A DNA stretch of 64,000 nucleotides from Clostridia bacterium (GCA_900764045.1 CAAFMN010000026.1:1-64000), one strand, 5' to 3'; shown: positions 1 through 8,910, numbered from the stretch's first letter. The notes: generated by a model from the letters alone, not told the origin. Made by a program: numbers and translations.

Positions 1-41
1 CCCTATAGTGTCCATTGGCACCATTATAATTGGTATAATGG

Positions 42-114
42 GCCAACGTGGCTCAATTGGCAGAGCAGCTGACTTGTAATCAGCAGGTTATCGGTTCGAG
101 TCCGATCGTTGGCT
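42..114 (+). tRNA. tRNA-Thr (anticodon TGT)
   Basis: A 73-base cloverleaf. The acceptor arms GCCAACG and CGTTGGC pair fully. The anticodon stem GCTGA/TCAGC encloses the loop CTTGTAA, giving anticodon TGT, and the T arm carries TTCGAGT. No CCA is encoded. It is the first of three closely spaced tRNA genes. A TATAAT at about 34-39 lies only a few bases upstream, so the cluster promoter probably begins just outside the window. Confidence 0.97.
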
Positions 115-118
115 TTAT

Positions 119-200
119 GGGGGAATTCCCGAGTGGCCAAAGGGGGCAGACTGTAAATCTGTTAGCTGTGCTTTCGGTGGTTCGAATCCACCTTCCCCCA
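119..200 (+). tRNA. tRNA-Tyr (anticodon GTA)
   Basis: An 82-base class II tRNA with a long variable arm. The acceptor arms GGGGGAA and TTCCCCC pair. The anticodon loop CTGTAAA gives GTA at 153-155. The T arm contains GGTTCGAATCC. It lies four bases after the Thr tRNA, so the two are surely cotranscribed. Confidence 0.97.
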
Positions 201-246
201 CTCACTGATGTTTTACATCTCACTGATGTCTTACATCAGTTATTAT

Positions 247-320
<74 letters not shown>

Positions 321-324
321 TTTA

Positions 325-366
325 AGAAACCGCTTGAATCAATTGATATTCAGGCGGTTTTGTTTT
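325..366 (+). terminator. Terminator of the tRNA cluster
   Basis: The stem AACCGCTTGAAT pairs with ATTCAGGCGGTT, with one G-T pair, and is followed by a T-rich tail. A hairpin of nearly the same arm sequence ends tRNA-Trp at 55587, so this organism reuses one tRNA terminator design. Confidence 0.9.
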
Positions 367-419
367 GATATCCTCCTGTTTTTGAACGATTTGTTAAAAA
401 TAAAAATCCATCTTGTAAT

Positions 420-460
420 TTGAAAAATTTCTGCTAGACTATTATGTAGCTTGCTACATA
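420..460 (+). promoter_or_regulatory. marR promoter with palindromic operator
   Basis: A promoter TTGAAA (420-425), 17-base spacer, TATGTA (443-448) overlaps a perfect palindrome TATGTAGCTTGCTACATA at 443-460. The placement over the -10 box, just upstream of a MarR-family gene, suggests autorepression by that protein. The assignment to this regulator is inference. Confidence 0.75.
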
Positions 461-478
461 AATAGGGAAGGTGATCAA

Positions 479-928
479 TTGGTTACATTTGGCCGTATCT
501 TTCGTAGTCTGGACCGTGCGTTAGGACGCCGGATGGATCAGGCGCTTGTAGGCATGGATCTGACTTTTGCTCAGGGACACATCATAGGGTATCTTGTTCA
601 CTGTCAGACGCCGCCCTGCGCTAAGGACATTGAAGAGCGGTTTCATCTGAGCCATCCCACGGTTTCGGGACTGCTGGCCCGTTTGGAGAAGAAGGAATTT
701 ATTGCCCTGCGGGAGGATCCGGAGGATCGGCGGCGTAAGCTTGTATATATGCTGCCCAAGGGACAGCAATGCGATGAAGCGATGCGTGCTGTTATCCAAA
801 GCGCTGATGAAAAGGTCTTAGAGGGCTTTACTCCGGAGGAAGGAGAGCAGTTCCGGAGTTTTTTGCTCCGGGCGCTGCATAACGTAGCCCCAGACTTTGA
901 TCTAGAAAAGGAGGAATTACAAAAATGA
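479..928 (+). CDS. MarR-family transcriptional regulator
   Basis: A 149-residue winged-helix regulator. MarR proteins bind as dimers to short palindromes and are usually released by small lipophilic ligands. The recognition region includes CAKDIEERFHLSHPTVSGLL (about 49-68), followed by the wing segment with EDPEDRRRKLVYMLP, the typical family D-x-R-x-x signature. The TTG start at 479 is chosen because GGAAGG lies about eight bases upstream; the next ATG at 533 would remove the first helix. The stop overlaps the next start (ATGA), so the gene is translationally coupled to the ABC exporter genes. By arrangement it should repress the operon through the palindrome at 443-460, with derepression by an exported compound. 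Confidence 0.93.
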   Translation: MVTFGRIFRSLDRALGRRMDQALVGMDLTFAQGHIIGYLVHCQTPPCAKDIEERFHLSHPTVSGLLARLEKKEFIALREDPEDRRRKLVYMLPKGQQCDEAMRAVIQSADEKVLEGFTPEEGEQFRSFLLRALHNVAPDFDLEKEELQK

Positions 929-2670
929 TAAAGTGTTTTGCCAAGTGCCTGCGCGAGTATAAGTGGACGGCACTGGTCAGTCCCGTCTGTATGATTGGCG
1001 AGGTCGCCATGGAAGTGACGATCCCTCTGGTCATGGCGGATCTATATGACTACGGCATTGCCATGGGGAATATGACGGTTGTATGGCAGAAGGCATTGCA
1101 GCTGCTGCTGTGCGCGCTGGTCTCTTTGTTCTTTGGCTGTATGTCTGCGGATTACGCGTCCAAGGCGGCTACCGGTTTCGCCAGGAATCTGCGTCACGAC
1201 ATGTATTACCGTGTGCAGGATTTTAGCTTTTCCAACATTGATAAGTTTTCATCCGCGTCCATCGTCACGAGACTGACATCGGATGTAGCCAATATTCAGA
1301 TGGCTTTCCAGATGATGATTCGTATGGCTATCCGCTGTCCTATGATGTTGATATTGGCCACGGTATCTTCTCTGCGGATTAGTCCCAAGCTCAGCACCGT
1401 GTACTTCATTGCTATTCCGATTCTGGCGCTTGTACTGCTGGGGATTGTACCGTTCGTCTTTAAGATCTTTGACCGGGTGTTTAAGACCTATGACCGTCTG
1501 AATACGGTGGTTCAGGAAAATGTCCATGGTATCCGGGTGGTCAAGAGCTTTGTAAGAGAAGACAAAGAAGTCAGTAAGTTCAAGTCCATTTCCAAGTCTA
1601 TTTACGATGACTTCTGCAAGGCAGAACACATTCTGGCGATCAACTCGCCTGCCATGCAGATCTGCGTCTATGCCTGCATCCTGGTTATCTCCTGGATGGG
1701 CGCCAAGATGGTGGTTGCCTCCGGCAACAATGCGGCCCTGGGCCTGACGACAGGTGAGCTTAGCTCCATGTTTACCTACACAACGCAGATCCTCAGCAGT
1801 CTGATGATGCTGTCCATGGTCTTTGTCATGGTGATCATGTCTCAGGCTCCGATGCGCCGTTGCTATGAGATTCTGACGGAGGAGCCGAATCTGACTTCTC
1901 CGGAAAACGCGGTTGAGGAAGTGCCTGACGGCTCGATCGATTTTGAGAATGTTTCCTTCCGCTACTTTCAGAAAGCGAAGCGTCCTGCGCTGCAGAATGT
2001 AAATCTGCATATTCCAAGCGGCGCCACCGTTGGTATTCTGGGTTCCACCGGTTCTTCCAAAAGCACCCTGGTGCAGTTGATTCCCAGATTGTATGATGTT
2101 ACGGAGGGCAGTGTCAAGGTTGGCGGCATCGATGTGAAAAATTACGACCTGGAGGTTCTCAGGGACAATGTGGCCATGGTTCTGCAGAAGAATACCCTAT
2201 TCTCCGGTTCCATCAAGGAGAACCTGCGCTGGGGTAATGCCAACGCTACAGATGAAGAGCTGGTGCATGCCTGCCAGCTGGCCTGTGCGGATGAATTCAT
2301 CACGGCTTTCCCGGACGGCTACGATACGCATATCGAGCAGGGCGGCAGCAACGTTTCCGGCGGACAGAAGCAGCGACTGTGTATCGCGCGGGCCCTGTTG
2401 AAAAAGCCGAAAATCCTGATCCTGGATGACTCTACCTCTGCGGTGGATACCCGTACGGATGCCATGATCCGCAGGGCCTTTAAGGAAGAGATTCCTGGGA
2501 CGACCAAATTGATTATTGCTCAGCGTATCTCCTCTATTCAGGATTCCGATATCATTATTGTTATGGAAAATGGTCAGCTCGCCTGTGTGGGTGACCATGA
2601 GACCTTGATGAAAAACTCTGATTTTTATCGGGGGATCTATGAATCTCAGCAGAAAGGAAGTGAAGACTGA
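925..2670 (+). CDS. ABC exporter half-transporter, degenerate-site subunit
   Basis: A 581-residue fusion of an exporter-type transmembrane domain (about 1-320) and an ATPase domain (about 335-570). Walker A is GSTGSSKST (373-381) and the signature is VSGGQ (S478). Two catalytic residues are altered: the Glu after Walker B is Asp (D501-D502), and the H-loop His is Gln (Q533). This pattern is known for the non-hydrolysing site of heterodimeric exporters such as LmrC/LmrD, BmrC/BmrD and TM287/288. It overlaps marR upstream and the partner gene downstream by single bases. The pair probably exports drugs or other amphipathic compounds; the actual substrate cannot be read from sequence. Confidence 0.93.
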   Translation: MIKCFAKCLREYKWTALVSPVCMIGEVAMEVTIPLVMADLYDYGIAMGNMTVVWQKALQLLLCALVSLFFGCMSADYASKAATGFARNLRHDMYYRVQDFSFSNIDKFSSASIVTRLTSDVANIQMAFQMMIRMAIRCPMMLILATVSSLRISPKLSTVYFIAIPILALVLLGIVPFVFKIFDRVFKTYDRLNTVVQENVHGIRVVKSFVREDKEVSKFKSISKSIYDDFCKAEHILAINSPAMQICVYACILVISWMGAKMVVASGNNAALGLTTGELSSMFTYTTQILSSLMMLSMVFVMVIMSQAPMRRCYEILTEEPNLTSPENAVEEVPDGSIDFENVSFRYFQKAKRPALQNVNLHIPSGATVGILGSTGSSKSTLVQLIPRLYDVTEGSVKVGGIDVKNYDLEVLRDNVAMVLQKNTLFSGSIKENLRWGNANATDEELVHACQLACADEFITAFPDGYDTHIEQGGSNVSGGQKQRLCIARALLKKPKILILDDSTSAVDTRTDAMIRRAFKEEIPGTTKLIIAQRISSIQDSDIIIVMENGQLACVGDHETLMKNSDFYRGIYESQQKGSED

Positions 2671-4571
2671 TGCCAGGTCCCGGTAGAATGCGCGGCGATG
2701 GCCGCAAGGCAGCCAATCCCATGAAGACCCTTGTACGGCTGCTTAGTTACATGAAAAAATATATTCCGATTCTGGTCTTCGTCTTCCTATGTATCATTGC
2801 CACCTCTGTGGCGCAGGCCCAGGGCAGCCGTGCGTTGGGCCCTTTGGTGGATGAGTATATCCTGCCCATGGTACAGAATGGATCCACAGATTTTGCACCT
2901 CTGATGGCCTATCTTATAAAGCTGGCCTGTATCTTCGGCCTCGGCATTTTGGGTACGTTTCTCTTTAACTATCTGATGGTAGGCGTGACCCAGGGAGTGC
3001 AGAAGACGATTCGAGACGAGTTGTTTACCAAGATGCAGCGTCTGCCCCTGCGCTATTTTGACAGCCATGCGGCCGGCGACATCATGTCCCGTTACACGAG
3101 CGATATTGATACCCTGCGGCAAGTCATCTCCCAGTCCATTCCCCAGTGCGTGTCTTCAGCGGTAACATTGGTGGTAGTACTGTGGAATCTGATCGATACC
3201 TCCTGGATATTAACGCTCGTCATGTTCCTGACTGTGGGGCTGATCGTCTACGTTACCAAGGTCATGGCGGGAAAGTCCGCGGGCTACTTCATCGGACAGC
3301 AGCGCGCATTGGGTGCAGTCAACGGCTATATCGAGGAGATGATCTCCGGACAGAAGGTGGTCAAGATCTTCAACCACGAGGAAGTCTGCAAGGAAGATTT
3401 TGATAAGCTCAATGAAGATCTGCGGGTGAATGCGTACAGCGCCGGCAAGTTCTCCAATATGCTGGGCCCGATTAATAATAACCTTGGATATCTGCAGTAT
3501 GCGGTGCTGGCGGTTGCCGGAGGATTGATGTGTGTCATGTCCGACAATACGCTGCTGACATTGGGAAGCCTGATGGCATTTATGGTGCTGTCCCGCAGCT
3601 TCAACATGCCTATCTCCCAGATCTCCAACCAGATCAATGCCATTGTCATGGCGCTGGCAGGCGCCGAGCGGATCTTTACGCTGATGGATGAAGAGCCGGA
3701 GCAAGATGAAGGTTATGTGACGCTGGTGAACGCTCATGTGGACGCGGACGGTACGGTTCACGAGTGCCCCGAGCATACCGGCCACTGGGCATGGAAGCAT
3801 CCGCATCAGGAGGATGGCAGCGTGACCTATAAGGAGTTGAAGGGTGATATTACCATGGAACACGTGGATTTTGGCTATGTGCCGGAAAAAACCGTGCTGC
3901 ATGACGTGTCGCTCTATGCGCATCCCGGAGAGAAGATCGCTTTTGTAGGAGCCACGGGCGCGGGCAAGACCACCATTACCAACCTGATCAACCGCTTTTA
4001 TGACATAGCGGATGGTAAGATCCGTTATGACGGCATCAACATCAACAAAATTGCCAAGCCGGATCTGCGGCATTCCCTCGGCATCGTGCTTCAGGAGACC
4101 AACCTGTTTACCGGGACGGTTATGGAAAACATCCGTTACGGTAAGCTGAATGCCACGGATGAGGAGTGTATTCAGGCCGCCAAGCTTGCCAATGCGGACG
4201 GCTTTATAACACGTCTGCCCGATGGCTATGATACCATGCTGACGGCGAACGGCGGCAATCTGTCCCAGGGACAGCGGCAGCTGATCGCGATTGCCCGAGC
4301 GGCAGTGGCCGATCCCCCTGTCATGATTCTGGATGAGGCGACATCCTCCATCGATACGCATACGGAGGCCCTGGTTCAGGCCGGTATGGACGCGTTGATG
4401 AAGGGGCGCACAGTATTTGTCATCGCCCATCGGCTGTCCACAGTCCGCAACTCTGACTGCATCATTGTCCTGGATCACGGTCATATTATTGAGCGTGGTA
4501 CACACGATGACCTGATTGCGCAGAAGGGCACGTATTATCAGCTCTACACAGGCGCGTTTGAATTGGAATAA
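2670..4571 (+). CDS. ABC exporter half-transporter, catalytic subunit
   Basis: A 633-residue partner of the preceding gene. It has the canonical catalytic set: Walker A GATGAGKTT, Walker B followed by Glu (D555-E556), and an H-loop His (H587). Its signature is LSQGQ rather than LSGGQ, so the fully active site is formed by its own Walker motifs with the SGGQ of the partner. An insertion rich in His, Asp and Glu separates the membrane and ATPase domains (about 345-390). The ATG at 2670 overlaps the upstream TGA, with GGAAG just before it; an ATG 17 codons further in is a weaker alternative. A terminator follows at 4606. Confidence 0.93.
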   Translation: MPGPGRMRGDGRKAANPMKTLVRLLSYMKKYIPILVFVFLCIIATSVAQAQGSRALGPLVDEYILPMVQNGSTDFAPLMAYLIKLACIFGLGILGTFLFNYLMVGVTQGVQKTIRDELFTKMQRLPLRYFDSHAAGDIMSRYTSDIDTLRQVISQSIPQCVSSAVTLVVVLWNLIDTSWILTLVMFLTVGLIVYVTKVMAGKSAGYFIGQQRALGAVNGYIEEMISGQKVVKIFNHEEVCKEDFDKLNEDLRVNAYSAGKFSNMLGPINNNLGYLQYAVLAVAGGLMCVMSDNTLLTLGSLMAFMVLSRSFNMPISQISNQINAIVMALAGAERIFTLMDEEPEQDEGYVTLVNAHVDADGTVHECPEHTGHWAWKHPHQEDGSVTYKELKGDITMEHVDFGYVPEKTVLHDVSLYAHPGEKIAFVGATGAGKTTITNLINRFYDIADGKIRYDGININKIAKPDLRHSLGIVLQETNLFTGTVMENIRYGKLNATDEECIQAAKLANADGFITRLPDGYDTMLTANGGNLSQGQRQLIAIARAAVADPPVMILDEATSSIDTHTEALVQAGMDALMKGRTVFVIAHRLSTVRNSDCIIVLDHGHIIERGTHDDLIAQKGTYYQLYTGAFELE

Positions 4572-4605
4572 GGTTCTGACAAGAAAATAGTGAACGATAT
4601 AAACT

Positions 4606-4640
4606 TTAGGCCAGCGGCGAAAAACTGCTGGTCTAATTTT
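4606..4640 (+). terminator. Terminator after the ABC operon
   Basis: The ten-pair stem TTAGGCCAGC / GCTGGTCTAA (with G-T pairs) is followed by TTTT. It closes the marR-ABC operon before the A+T-rich helicase gene. Confidence 0.75.
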
Positions 4641-4654
4641 ATGCAGAGAAAATA

Positions 4655-4683
4655 TTGATACTGACTAGAATCCATGTTAAAAT
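4655..4683 (+). promoter_or_regulatory. Putative promoter of the helicase/nuclease gene
   Basis: TTGATA (4655-4660), a 17-base spacer and TAAAAT (4678-4683) precede the gene by about 60 bases. The gene thus seems to be transcribed alone. Confidence 0.55.
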
Positions 4684-4742
4684 AAATTTTGAAATATGAC
4701 AAAATTTGGATGACGATATTAATGCAAGGAGAAACCACTAAA

Positions 4743-7700
4743 ATGGATAATAAAAATATTATAAACCTGGCACTTTCTGCGGAACAAAATGAATTTGTTG
4801 TTAAGGCGCTGGGAGGACATAATATTTTGGTGGATGCGTGTATAGGCAGCGGAAAGACAACAGCTATCCAACAGCTATGCAATGTTTTTCCTTCAGACAG
4901 AAAAATTTTGTATCTGACTTATAACCGTCTTTTAAAATTAGACGCGCAAGCAAAAATAAAAAATAGTAATGTTACCGTTACGAATTATCATGGTTTTGCA
5001 ATGGGGGTATTGCGAAAAAATGGAGTAATTTGTGGTGTTCCCGAGGTGATTTCTACATTCAATCGTATAAAACCACCGATTGCTATTTATGATATCTTGA
5101 TATTGGATGAATATCAGGATGTTGAGCAAGAGTTTGCAGATATGTTGTGGTATATTAAATCAATGAATCCAGGTCTTCAGCTTATCGCTGTAGGCGATAT
5201 GATGCAGAAAATATACGATAGAACTACACTGGATGTATCAGGATTCATAAATGAATTCCTTGGAGAACATATTGAATTATCTTTTACAAAATGCTTTCGG
5301 CTATCGGCGCCATTGGCAGTGAAATTGGGGCGTATTTGGCAAAAGGATATAATAGGTGTTAATGATAACTGCGTTGTAGAAGGAATGTCATTAGAAGCAG
5401 CGATCGATTTCCTTGTGCAGCAGGAACCTCAGGACATACTATGCCTTGGAGGGCGGAAGAGATGCTTATCTGACGCATTAAATATTTTAGAAGAACGGTG
5501 TCCAGAGAAATTTAATAAAAAGACCGTTTATGCGAGTATAAGAGACGAAGACGAAAGTGTATCAAAATATAAGAAAAACATTGCGATCTTCACAACGTAT
5601 GACAGTAGCAAAGGCATGGAGCGTCCGATTTGTGTTGTGTTTGATTATACAGAGGATTATTGGGATGAGCGGATTAAGACTCCGCAAACATCTTATGATA
5701 TACTGCGCAATATTTTTTGTGTGGCAGCCAGTCGTGGAAAGCAGCATATTATTTTTGTAAATAATGGGGAAGGAATATTGTCGGAAAAATCATTATGTAC
5801 GAGGGAAATATCGCAACCAGTAAGAGTGTTGTATAGTATGTCTGAGATGTTTCAGTTCAAATATAATGAGGATGTTGAAGCTTGTTATGAGGCATTGCAA
5901 ATAGAACAAAAGAAGATGTCAGAGGACCGCAGTATTATTTATATCAAGAACAACGATGAGCTTATTGATTTGTCACCCTGTATTGGTATATATCAGGAAG
6001 CTGCGTTTTTCGGCGTGCGGAGCCTGGATGCACAAATTGAGGGATATATCAGACGACGTCCAAATGAAAAATATAAACTAGAGAAGATTAGAAACGCTAC
6101 ATTAGAGGAGAAAGTTTTAGCTTTAACTGCACTGGACACAAGGCAGCAACGATATCAAACCCAGGTTGCAGTGCCATTTGTGACAGAAGCAGAGCGGGAG
6201 AGGATATGTACACGATTAAGTGAACAGTTTTCACCGGATGAAGATGTGCAGGTCCCATGCGAAATAGGATTTTTACTGTCCGAAAATGACCCTAAGAAGA
6301 TATGTAGTGCTGTAGGACTAGCGGATGTAGTGAAGGACGGTATCGTTTACGAGTTAAAATTTGTATCAGAACTTACACATGATCACTTTTTGCAGTGCGC
6401 AAGCTATATGATTGCGTTAAATCTGAAAACAGGGATTCTGTGGAATATTCGGAATAATACTGCTTTCAAAATCACGATCCCAGACAGAAAAGGCTTTTTA
6501 GATCTTATGATCAAAACAATTACAAAAAGAAGCGTTACTAAGTATTATAGCCCAGATATTTATAAGGTGACGGATAGAAAGCAGGACAAGAACATATTTG
6601 CACTAATAGATACAGAGACAAATTTTCATGATAGAATAATGTCCATTGGGGTGGTATTCGCGGATGTAGATAGCTTTCAAGTTGTTAGTACGCATTATTA
6701 CATTTTACCAGATGAGGCGGAAGTGAAAGGAATGTATTCTAATGTATTGGAGCTTGAAGGAATAACGAATGCCCAACATTGTGAACGGGGAAAAGCTGTG
6801 CAGGAAATTCGTCTATTATTACGTGAGTATGGTGTATCGCATATTTTTGCTTATAATATGGCTTTTGAAAAAAGGCATCTGCAGGAATTATCCGACTTTG
6901 AGTGGTGTGATATCATGTATTTAGCGGTATACAAGCAATTTAATCCAAGTATTCCTGAAGATGCCGAGACATATCGTTCGGGGCGTTTGAAACGGGGAGC
7001 AGGTGTTGAGCCAATATTGCAACGGCTGCGGAATGATATGAATTATCATGAGACACATAACGCGCTGCAGGATGCGTTAGATGAACTGGAGATTATGCAG
7101 AGGCTGGGATATTCAATAGAAAAATATACGAGTCAGTCCATACAACATACGGCAGCTAACAGTGAAGGTAAAGATACTACGCCTTTAGAGGCGCATAAAA
7201 CAGATGCTTCCAGCACTCAAGAAGCGAATGAACCAAGAGAGAACACTTCAGCAGATACAAGCCCCAAAACCATGCAGGATATTGTTAGGACGTTGGACGC
7301 ATTTCGGATAAAAGGGGATTCGAAAATGTGGAAGCCATTCATTGCGGAAGTTGCTCCTCTAAAAAATTATCAAGAAGCACACGCGGCTCTTGATAAAGGG
7401 AAAGAGTTATTAGCTGAGATTAAAGAATTAACGAGCAATGTTCCAACGCCAGATAAGGTTAGTGCGATTTTGAATCTGTTGTGTGAGAGTATGATGATGC
7501 AGAAGTTGAAAGGAATACCCATTGAATCCCTCACATGGAATAAAAACAATATACGTGTTGCAATATTGAGAAATGCAGGATATATAAACATATGGCAGGT
7601 ATATAAGGCAACATATCAAGATTTGCTTAACATTAGTGGGATAGGACCGAAAAACGCGGGGAATATTGTGGAAGAAACTCAAAAAATTGTTGAAAGTGTT

Positions 7701-8114
7701 AAGGCTACCTTTGATATAAAGCCGCGTTTTACACGTGTACCAATAAATGAGCAGTTGATTAATGAATATTGTAAATATAAATGGATGATGAAAATATATA
7801 ATACTACATTAAACATCTTTGCTGCTGAGGAACATTTTCTAGAAGAATGTTGCGCTACCGCAGCTCCGGCAGAAAATATATTTCGATGGTTAATTGCGTG
7901 TGTATTTAATAAGAAGAAAATGGCGCTTCAAGCAGCGGCTGTTTTACAGGAACGGACAACACATATAACGAGAGAATTAGTAGATATGATAAAGGATCTG
8001 TATGCGCGTTGTTCCATGATTTCATTGGAAGATGCTTGGAAAGATTATATGGAAGCACCGGAAGAATATGAGAAATGGTTTTCGAAACGAGGGCAAAAGT
8101 ATTATAATAACTAA
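4743..8114 (+). CDS. SF1 helicase / PD-(D/E)XK nuclease / DEDDh exonuclease fusion
   Basis: A 1123-residue multidomain protein. Residues 1-350 are a UvrD/Rep-like helicase core: Walker A IGSGKTT (34-40), LDEYQD (121-126), GDMMQKIYD, and a C-terminal motor segment with AASRGKQH. Residues 500-590 resemble a Cas4/AddB-type PD-(D/E)XK nuclease (D528, E537, K539, then a QCASYMIAL helix). Residues 618-795 are a DnaQ-like exonuclease with D623/E625, the NMAFE segment (N705; the usual Asp is Glu) and H772/D777. A helix-hairpin-helix (NISGIGPKNAG, about 960-972) follows. ATG 4743 is preferred over TTG 4689 because AAGGAGA lies ten bases before it. The gene is visibly more A+T-rich than its neighbours and stands alone between terminators, which suggests transfer. 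It probably processes DNA ends, in defence or repair; that is inference. Confidence 0.85.
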   Translation: MDNKNIINLALSAEQNEFVVKALGGHNILVDACIGSGKTTAIQQLCNVFPSDRKILYLTYNRLLKLDAQAKIKNSNVTVTNYHGFAMGVLRKNGVICGVPEVISTFNRIKPPIAIYDILILDEYQDVEQEFADMLWYIKSMNPGLQLIAVGDMMQKIYDRTTLDVSGFINEFLGEHIELSFTKCFRLSAPLAVKLGRIWQKDIIGVNDNCVVEGMSLEAAIDFLVQQEPQDILCLGGRKRCLSDALNILEERCPEKFNKKTVYASIRDEDESVSKYKKNIAIFTTYDSSKGMERPICVVFDYTEDYWDERIKTPQTSYDILRNIFCVAASRGKQHIIFVNNGEGILSEKSLCTREISQPVRVLYSMSEMFQFKYNEDVEACYEALQIEQKKMSEDRSIIYIKNNDELIDLSPCIGIYQEAAFFGVRSLDAQIEGYIRRRPNEKYKLEKIRNATLEEKVLALTALDTRQQRYQTQVAVPFVTEAERERICTRLSEQFSPDEDVQVPCEIGFLLSENDPKKICSAVGLADVVKDGIVYELKFVSELTHDHFLQCASYMIALNLKTGILWNIRNNTAFKITIPDRKGFLDLMIKTITKRSVTKYYSPDIYKVTDRKQDKNIFALIDTETNFHDRIMSIGVVFADVDSFQVVSTHYYILPDEAEVKGMYSNVLELEGITNAQHCERGKAVQEIRLLLREYGVSHIFAYNMAFEKRHLQELSDFEWCDIMYLAVYKQFNPSIPEDAETYRSGRLKRGAGVEPILQRLRNDMNYHETHNALQDALDELEIMQRLGYSIEKYTSQSIQHTAANSEGKDTTPLEAHKTDASSTQEANEPRENTSADTSPKTMQDIVRTLDAFRIKGDSKMWKPFIAEVAPLKNYQEAHAALDKGKELLAEIKELTSNVPTPDKVSAILNLLCESMMMQKLKGIPIESLTWNKNNIRVAILRNAGYINIWQVYKATYQDLLNISGIGPKNAGNIVEETQKIVESVKATFDIKPRFTRVPINEQLINEYCKYKWMMKIYNTTLNIFAAEEHFLEECCATAAPAENIFRWLIACVFNKKKMALQAAAVLQERTTHITRELVDMIKDLYARCSMISLEDAWKDYMEAPEEYEKWFSKRGQKYYNN

Positions 8115-8145
8115 CCGGCAGAAAATTACTTTTCTGCCGGCTTTT
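8115..8145. terminator. Convergent terminator
   Basis: The perfect 11-pair stem CCGGCAGAAAA / TTTTCTGCCGG with loop TTAC is followed by TTTT. It ends the helicase gene and overlaps the last codons of the converging tetR gene. Confidence 0.85.
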
Positions 8146-8743
8146 CTTTGTGCTGCTGCAAAATGCCTCGAATCGTCTCATATAACAGAGGTTTTAATTC
8201 CGCAAGCGGAACGGGTTCTTGAAAGAGGATCGCGTTATAGCTGCTGCCGCTGACCAGTTCCAGAATCAGATACATCATCATATCCGGGTCCCGGTAGGAG
8301 TCTCTGGCGTCGCTGAGCAGTTTCTCATAGATGGAGTAGATGGACGGATGTTCGGAATCCGGAGGCGTGTACAGGAAATTCTTAAAGAATCCCCAGCTCA
8401 GGTTCTTGGAGATCAGGCGCGCCAGATTGTGATTGTCGTTCAATTGGTTCAGGATATGGTCGGTGAGAAGCAGCAGGCGGTCTTCAAATTCCGTAACCTC
8501 AGGATGCGTCAGCATGAACTGATAGGCATTCTGAAAGACCTGATTGGCCTTGTAGGTGATGAGATGGTTGCGGATATCATACTTGTCCTTAAAATAAAGA
8601 TAAAAGGTTCCCTTAGCAACACTTGCCTCATCGACGATGTTCGAGATGGAAGTTTTGGCAAAGCCGTTCTTGATAAAGAGCGAGAAGGCAGACTCCAACA
8701 GGGAATTGCGCTTTTGAAGTTTATTATCGTCCACTTTGCTCAT
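8126..8743 (-). CDS. TetR-family transcriptional regulator
   Basis: A 205-residue regulator. The N-terminal helix-turn-helix is typical of the family: LLESAFSLFIKNGFAKTSIS (about 15-34), then VDEASVAKGTFYLYFKDKYD. The rest is an all-helical ligand-binding domain. The gene is divergent from an MMPL exporter. The 152-base gap contains three copies of a 15-base dyad of the type TGACnnnnGGTCA, overlapping the exporter promoter, so this protein should repress the exporter operon and perhaps itself. Its 3' end lies inside the shared terminator hairpin. Confidence 0.93.
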   Translation of the reverse strand: MSKVDDNKLQKRNSLLESAFSLFIKNGFAKTSISNIVDEASVAKGTFYLYFKDKYDIRNHLITYKANQVFQNAYQFMLTHPEVTEFEDRLLLLTDHILNQLNDNHNLARLISKNLSWGFFKNFLYTPPDSEHPSIYSIYEKLLSDARDSYRDPDMMMYLILELVSGSSYNAILFQEPVPLAELKPLLYETIRGILQQHKEKPAEK

Positions 8744-8827
8744 GCTGTTACCTCCCCAGATCAGTGATACTTCTATTATAGGAGCAAGAGGGGAAAAATG
8801 TCAAATAAAAAATTAAACAAAAAATAA

Positions 8828-8842
8828 ATGACTAATGGTCAA
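8828..8842. promoter_or_regulatory. TetR operator, distal copy
   Basis: ATGACTAATGGTCAA is an imperfect dyad related to the two operators at 8862 and 8896. It is the copy nearest tetR and could mediate autoregulation. Confidence 0.7.
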
Positions 8843-8861
8843 TCTTTGTGAAAAGAAGATA

Positions 8862-8890
8862 TTGACTACTGGTCATTTTTGATGTATAAC
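8862..8890 (+). promoter_or_regulatory. Exporter promoter overlapping a TetR operator
   Basis: TTGACT (8862-8867), 17 bases, TATAAC (8885-8890) forms a good sigma-A promoter. Its -35 box is the left half of the operator TTGACTACTGGTCAT (8862-8876), so repressor binding would block polymerase directly. Confidence 0.8.
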
Positions 8891-8895
8891 ATTAA

Positions 8896-8910
8896 ATGAC
8901 CGTTGGTCAT
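8896..8910. promoter_or_regulatory. TetR operator, perfect palindrome at the start site
   Basis: ATGACCGTTGGTCAT is a perfect 6-3-6 dyad at the expected transcription start. Its ATG could be mistaken for the exporter start codon but would lie at or before the 5' end of the transcript. Confidence 0.82.

Noticed and set aside
3210..4505. Long minus-strand reading frame opposite the second ABC gene
   Set aside because: It is a shadow of a clearly conserved ABC ATPase and its translation is low-complexity His/Arg/Gly-rich without any motif.
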